From Anaerolineae bacterium CG2_30_57_67 (lineage in GTDB: Bacteria > Chloroflexota > Anaerolineae > Anaerolineales > Villigracilaceae), in NCBI GenBank assembly GCA_001872455.1, contig MNXJ01000015.1, positions 1 to 60,923 of the forward strand: a DNA stretch of 60,923 nt, read 5' to 3'. Numbering within the stretch: position 1 is the first letter of the stretch; each line of letters begins with the position of its first letter. Below the pieces are notes generated by a model, which was not told the DNA's origin, ran no database searches, and was given only the letters and a program-made list of their open reading frames with translations. The translations under genes were made by a program, and so were the position numbers. Below, piece by piece: positions 32,504-40,673 of the stretch.

Positions 32504-33900
32504 TGGGTTTTATCCTGCAACCAGCGTTTCATGTCGGTGAGCGTATCCACACCGGTTTTACCAATCTGGCTGATGTATTTGCTGATGACCTCGCGCGTGG
32601 TGGCGTTCACCAAAAAATAAAGCGCTTCATCTTTGTTGCGCGGGGTGAATTTGGAGAAGTCTTTGCCCGCCAGATTGGCGAAATTGACCAGTGCGTCCAT
32701 GCGGCCTTTTTCCACCTGCAGCCGGCGCGCCTTTTCGATAAATTCGCGTTCCTTTTGGGCGTTCTTCATCCACAGCGTGGTCCACTGGCTGATGAATTTC
32801 TCCTCCACTTCGGGTTTGAAAATTAGCCGCTTAAAGTTGACGTTAACGACCTTGACACCCATTTCACTCAGCCGTTTGAATTCTGGGCTGGGTAGGGTTT
32901 CTGCGCTGGCTTCCCCGAAGTCATTCAGGCGTGGCACGCTGGCTTCGGTCAGCCGTTTCTTGACCATTTCGCTGATGAATTGCAGGTAGGTGATGACGGA
33001 GCCGTCGGCTTTCTCTTCCTTGATTTCAAAGAGCTGCTCCAGCCGGAAGCGCGAGAGATATTCACGCCAGACATCCACCGCCATCTGAGCGGGCAGGGTG
33101 GACCAGACTGGTTGGTCTATTTTGGCGTCTTTGGAGATGCACTCGCGGATGTAACTGCCTGTGTTGGTTTCGTCAAAGCCAAAGCGCGACGCGCCAATAC
33201 AGCCATCGCCGCGTTGTTTGTCTGCTTCGCTGGCCTCGGCGCGGATGCGGAAAATGACGGCAATGCTGGCGCCGACTTCAATGGCATCGCGCGTCAGGGC
33301 GCGGGTTTCCCAGTGATGGCGCTGAACTTCGTCGTATTTTGGGTCGTCTTTTGCGATTTTAAATGGGTCTTCGCCTTCGCCGGGGCCGAAGGTTAGAATT
33401 GACGGAAAAAGCGCCGTTGTGGCGGCAATGTATTCATCTTTCTTGGTGAAATGTACCCCTGGCCCGATGGTGCGGGTGTAGTTGGTTGGCCTGCGTAATA
33501 GCGCTGCCGAAGCCGAATCGAGCCACATCAGGCCAGGGCCTTTGCGGCTGGTCTCGCCTGCGCTGGCGCGGATGTTGCCATTTTCCACGAAAATGGCCGG
33601 GCCATGTCCGCCGGTGATATAGGTGGTGAAACGGTCGAAAATTTCTGCGCGCTGTTTTATTTTGCGTACTGGCAAAATGAACTGTGAAAAGAAAACCGCC
33701 CAAAGCCCTACGCCAACTATGCAGAAAAAGGCGTCAAACAGGCTGCTTAAAATACGGTCAGCGTCAATTTGTTCGGCAGTTTTGGTTGTGATTCCAGCAT
33801 CCACCCACATCCCTAAAACCAGATAGGCCACAACCATTGCCACAAAAATAATCAGTGTGCGTACAGCGGGACGTTCCCAAAAAGGAGTTTTTTCTTCCAT
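32500..33900 (-). CDS. SPFH/band-7-like membrane protein, member 2 of a pair
   Basis: The 466-residue product has two membrane helices (about 14-32 and 54-76) and then GGHGPAIFVENGNIRASAG, GPGLMWLDSASAALLRRP and TIGPGVHFTKKDEYI, followed by TRDAIEVGASIAVIFRI, the strand pattern of SPFH domains. A long helical region (VNVNFKRLIFKPEVEEKF, then QKEREFIEKARRLQVEKGRM) corresponds to the coiled-coil arm of band-7 proteins. It differs from stomatins in its two N-terminal helices and large insertions. AGGAAATCAACC precedes ATG 33900 at a long spacing, and a TAGAAT lies 21 nt upstream, so this gene may have its own promoter after the M23 peptidase gene 63 bp upstream. A role in membrane organisation is inferred only. 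Confidence 0.72.
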   Translation of the reverse strand: MEEKTPFWERPAVRTLIIFVAMVVAYLVLGMWVDAGITTKTAEQIDADRILSSLFDAFFCIVGVGLWAVFFSQFILPVRKIKQRAEIFDRFTTYITGGHGPAIFVENGNIRASAGETSRKGPGLMWLDSASAALLRRPTNYTRTIGPGVHFTKKDEYIAATTALFPSILTFGPGEGEDPFKIAKDDPKYDEVQRHHWETRALTRDAIEVGASIAVIFRIRAEASEADKQRGDGCIGASRFGFDETNTGSYIRECISKDAKIDQPVWSTLPAQMAVDVWREYLSRFRLEQLFEIKEEKADGSVITYLQFISEMVKKRLTEASVPRLNDFGEASAETLPSPEFKRLSEMGVKVVNVNFKRLIFKPEVEEKFISQWTTLWMKNAQKEREFIEKARRLQVEKGRMDALVNFANLAGKDFSKFTPRNKDEALYFLVNATTREVISKYISQIGKTGVDTLTDMKRWLQDKTQ

Positions 33901-33963
33901 GAAGGTTGATTTCCTGCCCTTATTCTATAACAAAATGCGCGTTTGCGGGAAGTTGGCCTTATG

Positions 33964-35166
33964 CTATGGTGGCGGTAAGTACAGCCAGGGGTTGACCTTG
34001 CTGTACTGCGTGTGCATCAGTTCAAAATGCAAATGCGACCCGCTGGAATTGCCGGTTGAGCCGATGCCGCCGATGACGGTTCCCTGCAAAACACTCTGAC
34101 CGCAGAAGACGTTAATAGAACTCAGGTGTGCGTACAAGGATTGCCAGCCGTTGCCGTGGTCTACCATCACCATGTTGCCATAGCCCCAATCATTCCAGCC
34201 AGCGTAGACAATGACGCCGTAATCCACCGCGTAGACGGGTTCGCCGGTATCTCCGGCAATGTCAATGCCGCGATGCCCCGCATCCGGCGACCAGTCGTAG
34301 CCGGAAAGGTAGTGTTTGTTGGCCGGCCAGATGAACGAGCCGATACCCACCGCGCCATCGCTGACGCTTTCACACGCGCCCGCGCCTTGCACGCGCGCGG
34401 TCGCCGGGTGGTCGCGGGTGATGCCCACGAACACGTCGCCGCGGGCGTTGGGTAGGCGGTAGCCGCCGGGGATGACCAGCATGGTGCCGGGCTTGATGTT
34501 GGGGTTACCGTACTCTCCCAGCGTTGCCTGGTCGAGGTGATTGGCCGGATAATTGATGATATCTTCCACCTTCACCTGAAACGTCTTGGCCCAAGCTGTC
34601 AGGCTTTCGCCGCTTTGCCACTGCCAGTAGATGCCATCTGCCGGCAGGATGTAGACTTTTTGGTCAACGAATAGGTTGTGTGGGTTATCGCCCATCACGG
34701 TGAAGGCATTGCTGTTCAAAATGGTGCGCGGATTCAGGTTGAACTTTTCCGCAATGCTGGTGACGGTATCGCCCTTTTCGACAATATAGGTGATGATTTC
34801 GGTGCGCGGGCGATTGGGAATGATGGTATGAATTTGCGCCTGACGAGAAATGGCGCTAAATTTGGCGGCAGGCGGTTCCAGTGCGGATAATTCCACTGGC
34901 GGGGTGGGCGCTGGCCCGCTGAGCGTATTCGCCTGCGCCGGGTCGCCGCGGAAGAAGGTCTGCGTCAGCCAGACAACGACCACGATGGCGACGAGGCTAA
35001 ACAGCCCGGTGGCGGCGCGCAGGAGGGTTTCTCCTAGCCCCAGGCGCGCAATCGCTTCCAGCCAGGAGACGCGGATGACTTTTTCAGGTTTGGATGTTTT
35101 CGTTTCAGCGGCAGGCGCTTCGCTCCCCGGCGCGGCCTGCAAATTTTTAGGGGAATCTTGATTCAT
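33964..35166 (-). CDS. M23 family metallopeptidase with LysM domains, membrane-anchored
   Basis: The 400-residue product has a membrane helix (52-71), a Pro linker, a LysM domain (about 125-174: ITYIVEKGDTVTSIAEKFNLN), a second LysM-like segment (about 181-234) and a lysostaphin-type M23 peptidase domain. Zinc ligands are H298 and D302 (GHRGIDIA) and H380 (SHLHFEL), with H347 and H378 as the catalytic histidines. All are present, so it is probably an active peptidoglycan endopeptidase acting outside the membrane. It is upstream of the SPFH-like pair on the same strand, which may link wall remodelling and membrane organisation. Confidence 0.93.
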   Translation of the reverse strand: MNQDSPKNLQAAPGSEAPAAETKTSKPEKVIRVSWLEAIARLGLGETLLRAATGLFSLVAIVVVVWLTQTFFRGDPAQANTLSGPAPTPPVELSALEPPAAKFSAISRQAQIHTIIPNRPRTEIITYIVEKGDTVTSIAEKFNLNPRTILNSNAFTVMGDNPHNLFVDQKVYILPADGIYWQWQSGESLTAWAKTFQVKVEDIINYPANHLDQATLGEYGNPNIKPGTMLVIPGGYRLPNARGDVFVGITRDHPATARVQGAGACESVSDGAVGIGSFIWPANKHYLSGYDWSPDAGHRGIDIAGDTGEPVYAVDYGVIVYAGWNDWGYGNMVMVDHGNGWQSLYAHLSSINVFCGQSVLQGTVIGGIGSTGNSSGSHLHFELMHTQYSKVNPWLYLPPP

Positions 35167-35239
35167 TCACGCTACCTTTAGTGTTGGCTGCCATGATAAC
35201 ATGATGCTCAAAGGCGCGTCAAGTTTCAGTCTGTGCGCG

Positions 35240-36490
35240 CTAATCAGCCCGGCGCAAAAATGGCGCGCTGAGATGGACGCTGCCGACAACGATCAGGCAC
35301 AATACCCCGCCGACCAGCGCGGCGGCGCTGACGCTCCAATTTTGCGCCATCCAGCCAACGATGAAACTGCCAAAGGGGGCGACGCCTTGCAAGCCCCACA
35401 GGTAGGTGCTAAAAACGCGCCCGCGCAAATCGTTGGGCACCTCCAGCTGAATCAGAATGTTCATCATCGCCAGCTGCGTCACCATGCCCCAGCCGATGAT
35501 GACCATCCAGACCAGCGCCAAGGGCGTATTGCGTGTTTGGCTGATGGCAATCAGCCCCAAAACAAAAGCCAATTGTCCCAGCATCAGCCACATACCTTTG
35601 CGCGTAGGGTTGAAAGACGCCAGCGCAAAGGCCGAGACGAGCGCTCCGACACCCTGCGCCGTGTACAGGGCGCTATTGCGCAGCGCTACGCTCTGGGTCG
35701 TGTCGCCAATCTGCGCCAGGACATCCCGCGCTACCGCTGGAATTTGTTGGCTGAAGGGAAAGCCAAACAGCCCCATCAACGTTGCCATCAAAATTAGCAA
35801 ACTGATTGAGGGAGTAGCGAGAATATAACGAAATCCGGCGCGCAGGTCGCTCAAAAAATCCCCCGATTTTGGCGGCGCAGATTCGCGGAAGGGGGTGCGC
35901 GCAATCGCCAGCCCCAAAATGACGAACAGGTAACTGATGCCGTTTGCCAGGAAGGCCCAGCCTTCGCCATTTTCCTTGATCAAAATGAGAAACGGCGCAA
36001 CCAGCGAAGGCCCCAGCACGCGCGCCGCGTTGAAGATGGTAGATTGCAAGGCGATGGCGTTGGGCAAGCGTTCTTTGCCCACCAACTCAATCAGCATGGC
36101 CTGCCGCGCGGTGATTTCGACAGCGTTGGCCGCACCCAGTACCAGGGAAAGCGCCAAAATGTGCCAGAACTGAATTTTTCCACTCAGGCTCAAGTAGGCC
36201 ATTGTCAGCGCCTGCGCCATCATGACGGCTTGCAAGGCCATGACGGCTTTGCGTTTATCTACATGCTCTACCAGCACTCCGGCGGGCAGCGCCAGCAACA
36301 GCGTTGGAAGTGTAGCCGCCACACCAACCAGCCCCAAATCCATCGGACGGCCGGTCAGACGAAAGGCCAGGTACGGTTGCGTGGTCATTTGCATCCACGA
36401 ACCAATCAGCGAGATGAATTGTCCGCCCCAGAAGATCGCAAAGTCGCGTGACTGGAGCGCTGGGAAACGATTTAAGAATGAATTTCTCAT
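35240..36490 (-). CDS. MFS transporter, EntS/MFS_3-type exporter
   Basis: The 416-residue product has about 12 membrane helices. FPALQSRDFAIFWGGQFISLIGSWMQ at the start and LPAGVLVEHVDKRKAVM (motif A region) identify the MFS_3 group, which includes the enterobactin exporter EntS and many drug exporters. TARQAMLIELVGKERLPNAIAL is also typical. The substrate is unknown. ATG 36490 overlaps the stop of the SRAP gene by 4 nt. Confidence 0.92.
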   Translation of the reverse strand: MRNSFLNRFPALQSRDFAIFWGGQFISLIGSWMQMTTQPYLAFRLTGRPMDLGLVGVAATLPTLLLALPAGVLVEHVDKRKAVMALQAVMMAQALTMAYLSLSGKIQFWHILALSLVLGAANAVEITARQAMLIELVGKERLPNAIALQSTIFNAARVLGPSLVAPFLILIKENGEGWAFLANGISYLFVILGLAIARTPFRESAPPKSGDFLSDLRAGFRYILATPSISLLILMATLMGLFGFPFSQQIPAVARDVLAQIGDTTQSVALRNSALYTAQGVGALVSAFALASFNPTRKGMWLMLGQLAFVLGLIAISQTRNTPLALVWMVIIGWGMVTQLAMMNILIQLEVPNDLRGRVFSTYLWGLQGVAPFGSFIVGWMAQNWSVSAAALVGGVLCLIVVGSVHLSAPFLRRAD

Positions 36491-37167
36491 AATCTGGATT
36501 TGACTGGTTGAATTAAACTGGACTGGTCGTTGGCCGGGTTGTTGACCAGACTGGAAACAGGAAAGGCCAACATTTCATCGGCGGGGAAGGATGTCAGCAA
36601 CGATTGCAAGGCTTCGGGGCGTTGCGGCGTGGAATTCAGCCAGGCTGGTTGCGCGGCGGGCGGCAAAATAACCGGCATTCGGTTGTGAATACTTGCCATC
36701 AGCGTGTTGGGTGCGGTGGTGATGATGGTGCAGGTGGGCGTGACGCCGCCATCCGGGCTGTGCCATTCTTCCCATAGCCCGGCAAAGGCAAATGGCTGGC
36801 CGTTTTTCAGGCGAATGAAATGGGGAATCTTGCGCTTGAAGTCTGGTTCCGTTTTCCATTCGTAGAAGCCATCTGCAAAAATGAGACAACGCCGATACTT
36901 GTACGCGCCGCGAAAGGACGGTTTCTCGCCCAGCGTTTCGGCGCGCGCATTGATCAGTTTCTGCCCGATGGCCGCCTCTTTGGCCCAGCCGGGAATCAAT
37001 CCCCAGACAAAGAACCCCGCCTGCAGTTTGCCATCGTTGGGCAGGGCCAGCACCGGCTGGCTGGGGGCAATGTTGTATCGTGGCGCGGATTGCGCTGGGA
37101 AAATTACCTGCGGAAAGGCCGCCTGCAATGCGGCGGGTTCAGCAATCAGTGTAAATCGTCCGCACAT
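36487..37167 (-). CDS. SRAP-domain protein (YedK/HMCES type), abasic-site DNA-protein crosslinker
   Basis: SRAP proteins bind abasic sites in single-stranded DNA through the N-terminal cysteine and form a thiazolidine crosslink. The 226-residue product has the catalytic C2 (MCGRFT), N32 (YNIAPSQ), E103 (DGFYEW) and H161 (HNRMPVIL), the full active set. AAAGGAATC precedes ATG 37167. It lies between a DUF3048 gene (52-bp gap) and an MFS gene (4-nt overlap). Confidence 0.95.
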   Translation of the reverse strand: MCGRFTLIAEPAALQAAFPQVIFPAQSAPRYNIAPSQPVLALPNDGKLQAGFFVWGLIPGWAKEAAIGQKLINARAETLGEKPSFRGAYKYRRCLIFADGFYEWKTEPDFKRKIPHFIRLKNGQPFAFAGLWEEWHSPDGGVTPTCTIITTAPNTLMASIHNRMPVILPPAAQPAWLNSTPQRPEALQSLLTSFPADEMLAFPVSSLVNNPANDQSSLIQPVKSRL

Positions 37168-37219
37168 AAGATTCCTTTCGCATGGCGCAGCGCAAAACTT
37201 GGGCCTAAATTCAAATACT

Positions 37220-38518
37220 TCAGGGTTGCGGAATTACGCGCGGTGGAATGAAGAACGTGAAACGCACGGCGCGTTCCCATTGTTGCAGGACGCTTTCCGG
37301 GTTCAGCACCAGATAAAAGGTGTTGCCCGGCGAGAGCGGCAACAGACGGCCACTTTCATCGGTGAGTTGAATCGGCTGGGCGGCCTGGTCACGCCGCCAG
37401 AAAGCGGCCTGCGCGCGCCCCTCGCGGAAGATGTAGGCCGCGCCGCTGTTGATCAGGGCGATATTAAAAACCTGGTCGGTGCGGTCATAATCGTTATTGA
37501 AGAGGTGCGGCACAATCAATACAACCACATTGGCCGCGCTGATTTGTTGCCCGTTTAATCGGTCAATGTGCGGGGTGTAGACTTCGCCCGAAACGGTGGG
37601 CGAATCCTGGGCGTCCGATTCGCGCCAGTAGCGCCGGGTAAGCGCGTCATACTTCCAGATGTGGTAACTGCGCTGTGAGTAACGGATGGTGATGCTGTCC
37701 ACTTTTATGCCGGGTAGAGGCTCGTCCAGGTTAAAGTAGGTTGGACGCAAAGGCACGCGCGCGGTTTTGTGGCCGGTCTTGGCCTGATATTCCGTTACCC
37801 CGCGCGTATTGACGAAGATGTTGTTGTAATCTTTGATGCTGGTATCGCGGCACAGCGGCGGGCAATTATCGTCGCGCGGTAGAACTAGAAATGGGAGCAA
37901 ATCGGGCTGGTTGAGAAACTTGGCTTCCACGCGCTCATCGGCGTTGGCGAAAACCAGATATGCCTGGTACATGCGTGCCACATGCTCGTCAAAGTAGCGC
38001 CCCGAGCGTACCGGCCCGGCTTTCTCGGCATCCTGTCCGTAGAAAACGGCGATGAAGCGCGTCAGTTCATCTTCGATGTAGTATTCATAAACAACATCGG
38101 CCAGGGTCAGACCGAACTGATAGCCGCGCACATGCCGCGGGAAGGTGGTAATTTTAACTGAAATCGGGTTGCGTTCCAGCCGGGTGACGTCGCCGACCGC
38201 CAGCCCGGTGAGCGGGTCTATGTCCGGCGGCAGGCTGGACGGCAACACTGGCAGCGTTGGAACGGCAGCGGTGGCGCTGGGGGCAAATTCTGGGGCGAGA
38301 GTTTCTATCATAACGGTTCCCTGGCTGAAGGGAGCAGCGCTCGGCGGGACGGGCGTGGCAGACGCTTGTGGCGCGGGTAAAACCATCATTGCACTGGGCG
38401 TGTTTGCGGCGGGTAAAGCCCCGCTTTCCCAAAAGTACAGCCCGAAAACGAAAATGCCCAGAGTCAGAACGTTCCCCCAGATGCCGATAAACAGAATTTT
38501 GAGTTGGGCGCGGGTCAT
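37220..38518 (-). CDS. DUF3048 (YerB-like) membrane-anchored protein
   Basis: From ATG 38518 the 432-residue product has a membrane helix (about 8-30), a Pro/Ser/Thr linker and a two-part DUF3048 domain: LTGLAVGDVTRLERNPISVKI, YQFGLTLADVVYEYYIEDELTRFIAVFY, AGPVRSGRYFD and, in the second part, VYTPHIDRLNG and YYLVLNP-type strands. YerB of Bacillus is a lipoprotein of this type; its function is not established. The very long frame upstream (to 39151) is the antisense of the complex I-like gene and is rejected. A TATAAT lies 6 nt before the ATG, divergent to the next gene. Confidence 0.9.
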   Translation of the reverse strand: MTRAQLKILFIGIWGNVLTLGIFVFGLYFWESGALPAANTPSAMMVLPAPQASATPVPPSAAPFSQGTVMIETLAPEFAPSATAAVPTLPVLPSSLPPDIDPLTGLAVGDVTRLERNPISVKITTFPRHVRGYQFGLTLADVVYEYYIEDELTRFIAVFYGQDAEKAGPVRSGRYFDEHVARMYQAYLVFANADERVEAKFLNQPDLLPFLVLPRDDNCPPLCRDTSIKDYNNIFVNTRGVTEYQAKTGHKTARVPLRPTYFNLDEPLPGIKVDSITIRYSQRSYHIWKYDALTRRYWRESDAQDSPTVSGEVYTPHIDRLNGQQISAANVVVLIVPHLFNNDYDRTDQVFNIALINSGAAYIFREGRAQAAFWRRDQAAQPIQLTDESGRLLPLSPGNTFYLVLNPESVLQQWERAVRFTFFIPPRVIPQP

Positions 38519-38524
38519 TAGGCG

Positions 38525-38530
38525 ATTATA
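38525..38530 (-). promoter_or_regulatory. -10 hexamer TATAAT of the DUF3048 gene, 6 nt before ATG
   Basis: On the minus strand TATAAT, CGCCTA, ATG 38518. No ribosome site. Part of a 40-bp divergent intergenic region that carries a -10 for each side. Confidence 0.5.
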
Positions 38531-38545
38531 AGCGTTTTGGGATGA

Positions 38546-38551
38546 TAAAAT
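38546..38551 (+). promoter_or_regulatory. -10-like TAAAAT, 7 nt before ATG 38559
   Basis: TAAAAT, AGTCCTC, ATG. It would drive the five-gene membrane/selB unit as a leaderless transcript. Confidence 0.4.
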
Positions 38552-38558
38552 AGTCCTC

Positions 38559-40100
38559 ATGCCTGCCGTCATTACGCTTGGAATTCTATTGGTCACACTT
38601 GTCGCGCTTGGGGGGCTGCGTGTCGTTCGTCCGCGCTCGACGTATACCTGGGCGATTGCCGTCACAGGCGCGTTTTTGGCATGGGCGAGTGTCTTTTTTT
38701 GGCAGTTGAGTTTACCTACGCTATTGCCGGTGGCGAGTTGGACGCCGGCGACGTTGTTCCCGGTTTCCCCGGCTTTGAAAATGGATGCAGTTGCCTGGCT
38801 GTATGCGCTCAGCCTGACGGGGTTGGCGCTGGCAGTGATTCTTACATCTCCGGTGCGGTTGACGGGTATCAGCCCGGTGGCCTGGCTGGGAACGCTGGTG
38901 CTGACAGCGCTGGGTATTTTGGCTTTTTTGGCCGACAACCCCTTGACTCTGGTGATGATTTGGACGGCGATTGACTTGGTGGAGTTCTGGAACGCCTTGC
39001 GCGTGGCCGCCAACGCCGAAATGAGCGAACGGGTAGTGGTGGCTTTTTCACTGCGAGCGTTGGGAACGGGTTTTGCGCTGTGGGCCAGCGTCACCAGCGC
39101 GGCGGTAGGGACGACGTTCCTTTTTGAGACGCTCCGTCCGCAAAGCGGCATTTTTCTACTTTTGGCGGCGGGCCTGCGGCTGGGAGTTTTGCCGCTGCAC
39201 CTGGCGTATCAGGCTGAACCGGTCGTGCGGCGCGGGTTGGGGACAGTTCTGCGGCTGACAGCGGTGGCATCCAGCCTCGTATTGCTGGCGCGCCTTCCGC
39301 AAAATGCTTTTACCGGTAGTTGGCCGCTGGCCTTGCAGACGTTTGTCTTGCTGACGGCGGTGTATGCTGGCTGGAAATGGTTAACCGGCGCGGATGCGCT
39401 TTCTGCGCGTCCGTACTGGCTGATTGGCATGAGCGCCCTGGCGCTGGCGGCGGCGCTTCGCAATAACCCGCTGGGAGCGGCGGCCTGGGGTGTTGCGCTG
39501 ATTTTGGTGGGGGGTGCAACTTTTCTCTACTCTGCGCGCGCGCCCTGGTTGACGCGCGTTTTGACGCTGGTTGCGTTGGCCGCATTGGGCTTGCCGTTTA
39601 CGTTGACGGCCACTGGCTGGCAGGGCGCGTTGCCCTGGTTTTTGTGGCCGCTGGCAATTTTGGCGCAAATGTTATTACTGGCTGGGGTTGCGCGGCATCT
39701 GCTTTCGCCTGGTGAAAGCCCGTGGAGTGATTTGCCGCAAGGCTTGCGCGCGGCCTACCTCGCCGGTCTGGCAATTTTCCCTTTGTTGGCGGTACTGATT
39801 GGACTGTGGGGTTGGGCTGGCGCGCTTCAGTTGGGTGTTTGGGGTGCGGGGCTGATGGCGTTAGTCTCTTCGCTGGCGCTATTGGGCTTTTTCAGGCGTT
39901 TTTCAGAATTTAGCCTGCCTGTGACGCGCCTTTCTGGTTTGACGCATGGGCAGGAAACCCTGATGGCCGGGTTGGGGAGTCTTTACCGGACGTTGCGTGC
40001 TGTGACTGAATTTATCTCTGGCCTGCTGGAAGGCGATGGCGGCTTGCTGTGGACGCTTTTTCTACTGGTCCTATTTATTTTGATTTTTCAGGGACGTTAA
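38559..40100 (+). CDS. Complex I/Mrp-antiporter-like membrane subunit (NuoL/M/N superfamily), diverged
   Basis: The 513-residue product has about 14 membrane helices. The block LLAAGLRLGVLPLHLAYQAEPVV matches the NuoN/MrpD K-x-G-x-x-P-x-H motif, but the lysine is Arg (R207); a second conserved lysine, in the broken-helix region, also appears as Arg (R232, TVLRLTA). An acidic pair in a middle helix (D139, E142 in MIWTAIDLVEFW) stands where the family has its W-E glutamate. It is the first of three such genes with no NADH, hydrogenase, formate or Na+/H+ Mrp partner subunits. The role could be proton or ion translocation, but the catalytic partner is unknown. Confidence 0.78.
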   Translation: MPAVITLGILLVTLVALGGLRVVRPRSTYTWAIAVTGAFLAWASVFFWQLSLPTLLPVASWTPATLFPVSPALKMDAVAWLYALSLTGLALAVILTSPVRLTGISPVAWLGTLVLTALGILAFLADNPLTLVMIWTAIDLVEFWNALRVAANAEMSERVVVAFSLRALGTGFALWASVTSAAVGTTFLFETLRPQSGIFLLLAAGLRLGVLPLHLAYQAEPVVRRGLGTVLRLTAVASSLVLLARLPQNAFTGSWPLALQTFVLLTAVYAGWKWLTGADALSARPYWLIGMSALALAAALRNNPLGAAAWGVALILVGGATFLYSARAPWLTRVLTLVALAALGLPFTLTATGWQGALPWFLWPLAILAQMLLLAGVARHLLSPGESPWSDLPQGLRAAYLAGLAIFPLLAVLIGLWGWAGALQLGVWGAGLMALVSSLALLGFFRRFSEFSLPVTRLSGLTHGQETLMAGLGSLYRTLRAVTEFISGLLEGDGGLLWTLFLLVLFILIFQGR

Positions 40101-40103
40101 TCC

Positions 40104-40673
40104 ATGCTGGAAATTTTTTCTTGGTTGGCGGTTTTGCTGGCGCTGGTTGCTTCTGGCGGGCTCTTACTGGCGCGTGATTGGCGCTGGCAGGTTGTTTGGG
40201 CGGCGGCGCAATATCTGGCCGTGTTTACGCTGACGCTCAACCACTGGCCGTTGAGCATGGCCGCGGCGACGCTCGTCAGCGGATGGATGGCCGCCGCCAT
40301 GCTGGGAATCAGCCGTCCGCCTGCGCAGAGTGAGCGCAGCGACTCTGGCCGTCTGTTTCAGGGAATCATCGCCGCCGTTGTGTTGCTGGCTGTCACCGTG
40401 GCGGCCTTCTCGCTCAGTGATTGGCTCGGCAGCGCCGGTTTTCCGCTTGCTCTTGGCGCGTTAATTCTGGTTGGATTGGGATTGTTGCAATTGGGCATGA
40501 CCAGCCATCCAGGGCGCATCACCTGGGGATTGCTGACCACGCTAGCCGGGTTCGAGACGCTCTTCTCGGCGCTCGAAAATTCCATCCTTGTGGCTGTCTT
40601 GCTATCAGCGGTGACTCTTGGCCTGGCGCTGGCTGGGGCTTACCTGTTGCAATCTGCGCCGGAGCAGGTATGA
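40104..40673 (+). CDS. Small membrane subunit resembling HyfE/NuoK
   Basis: The 189-residue product has about six hydrophobic helices. The second half, with LILVGLGLLQLGMTSHPGR, ITWGLLTTLAGFETLFSALE and a following helix, resembles the HyfE (hydrogenase-4 component E)/NuoK arrangement, where a helix carries a buried glutamate (here E in FSALENS). It begins 3 nt after the first antiporter-like gene and overlaps the next by ATGA, so the three are one translationally coupled unit. The family call is by helix pattern and context more than by clear motif. Confidence 0.65.
   Translation: MLEIFSWLAVLLALVASGGLLLARDWRWQVVWAAAQYLAVFTLTLNHWPLSMAAATLVSGWMAAAMLGISRPPAQSERSDSGRLFQGIIAAVVLLAVTVAAFSLSDWLGSAGFPLALGALILVGLGLLQLGMTSHPGRITWGLLTTLAGFETLFSALENSILVAVLLSAVTLGLALAGAYLLQSAPEQV

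Noticed and set aside
38519-39151. N-terminal extension of the DUF3048 gene by 211 codons
   Set aside because: The extension is antisense to the complex I-like gene, is low in domain character and passes the -10 and membrane-anchor start at 38518.
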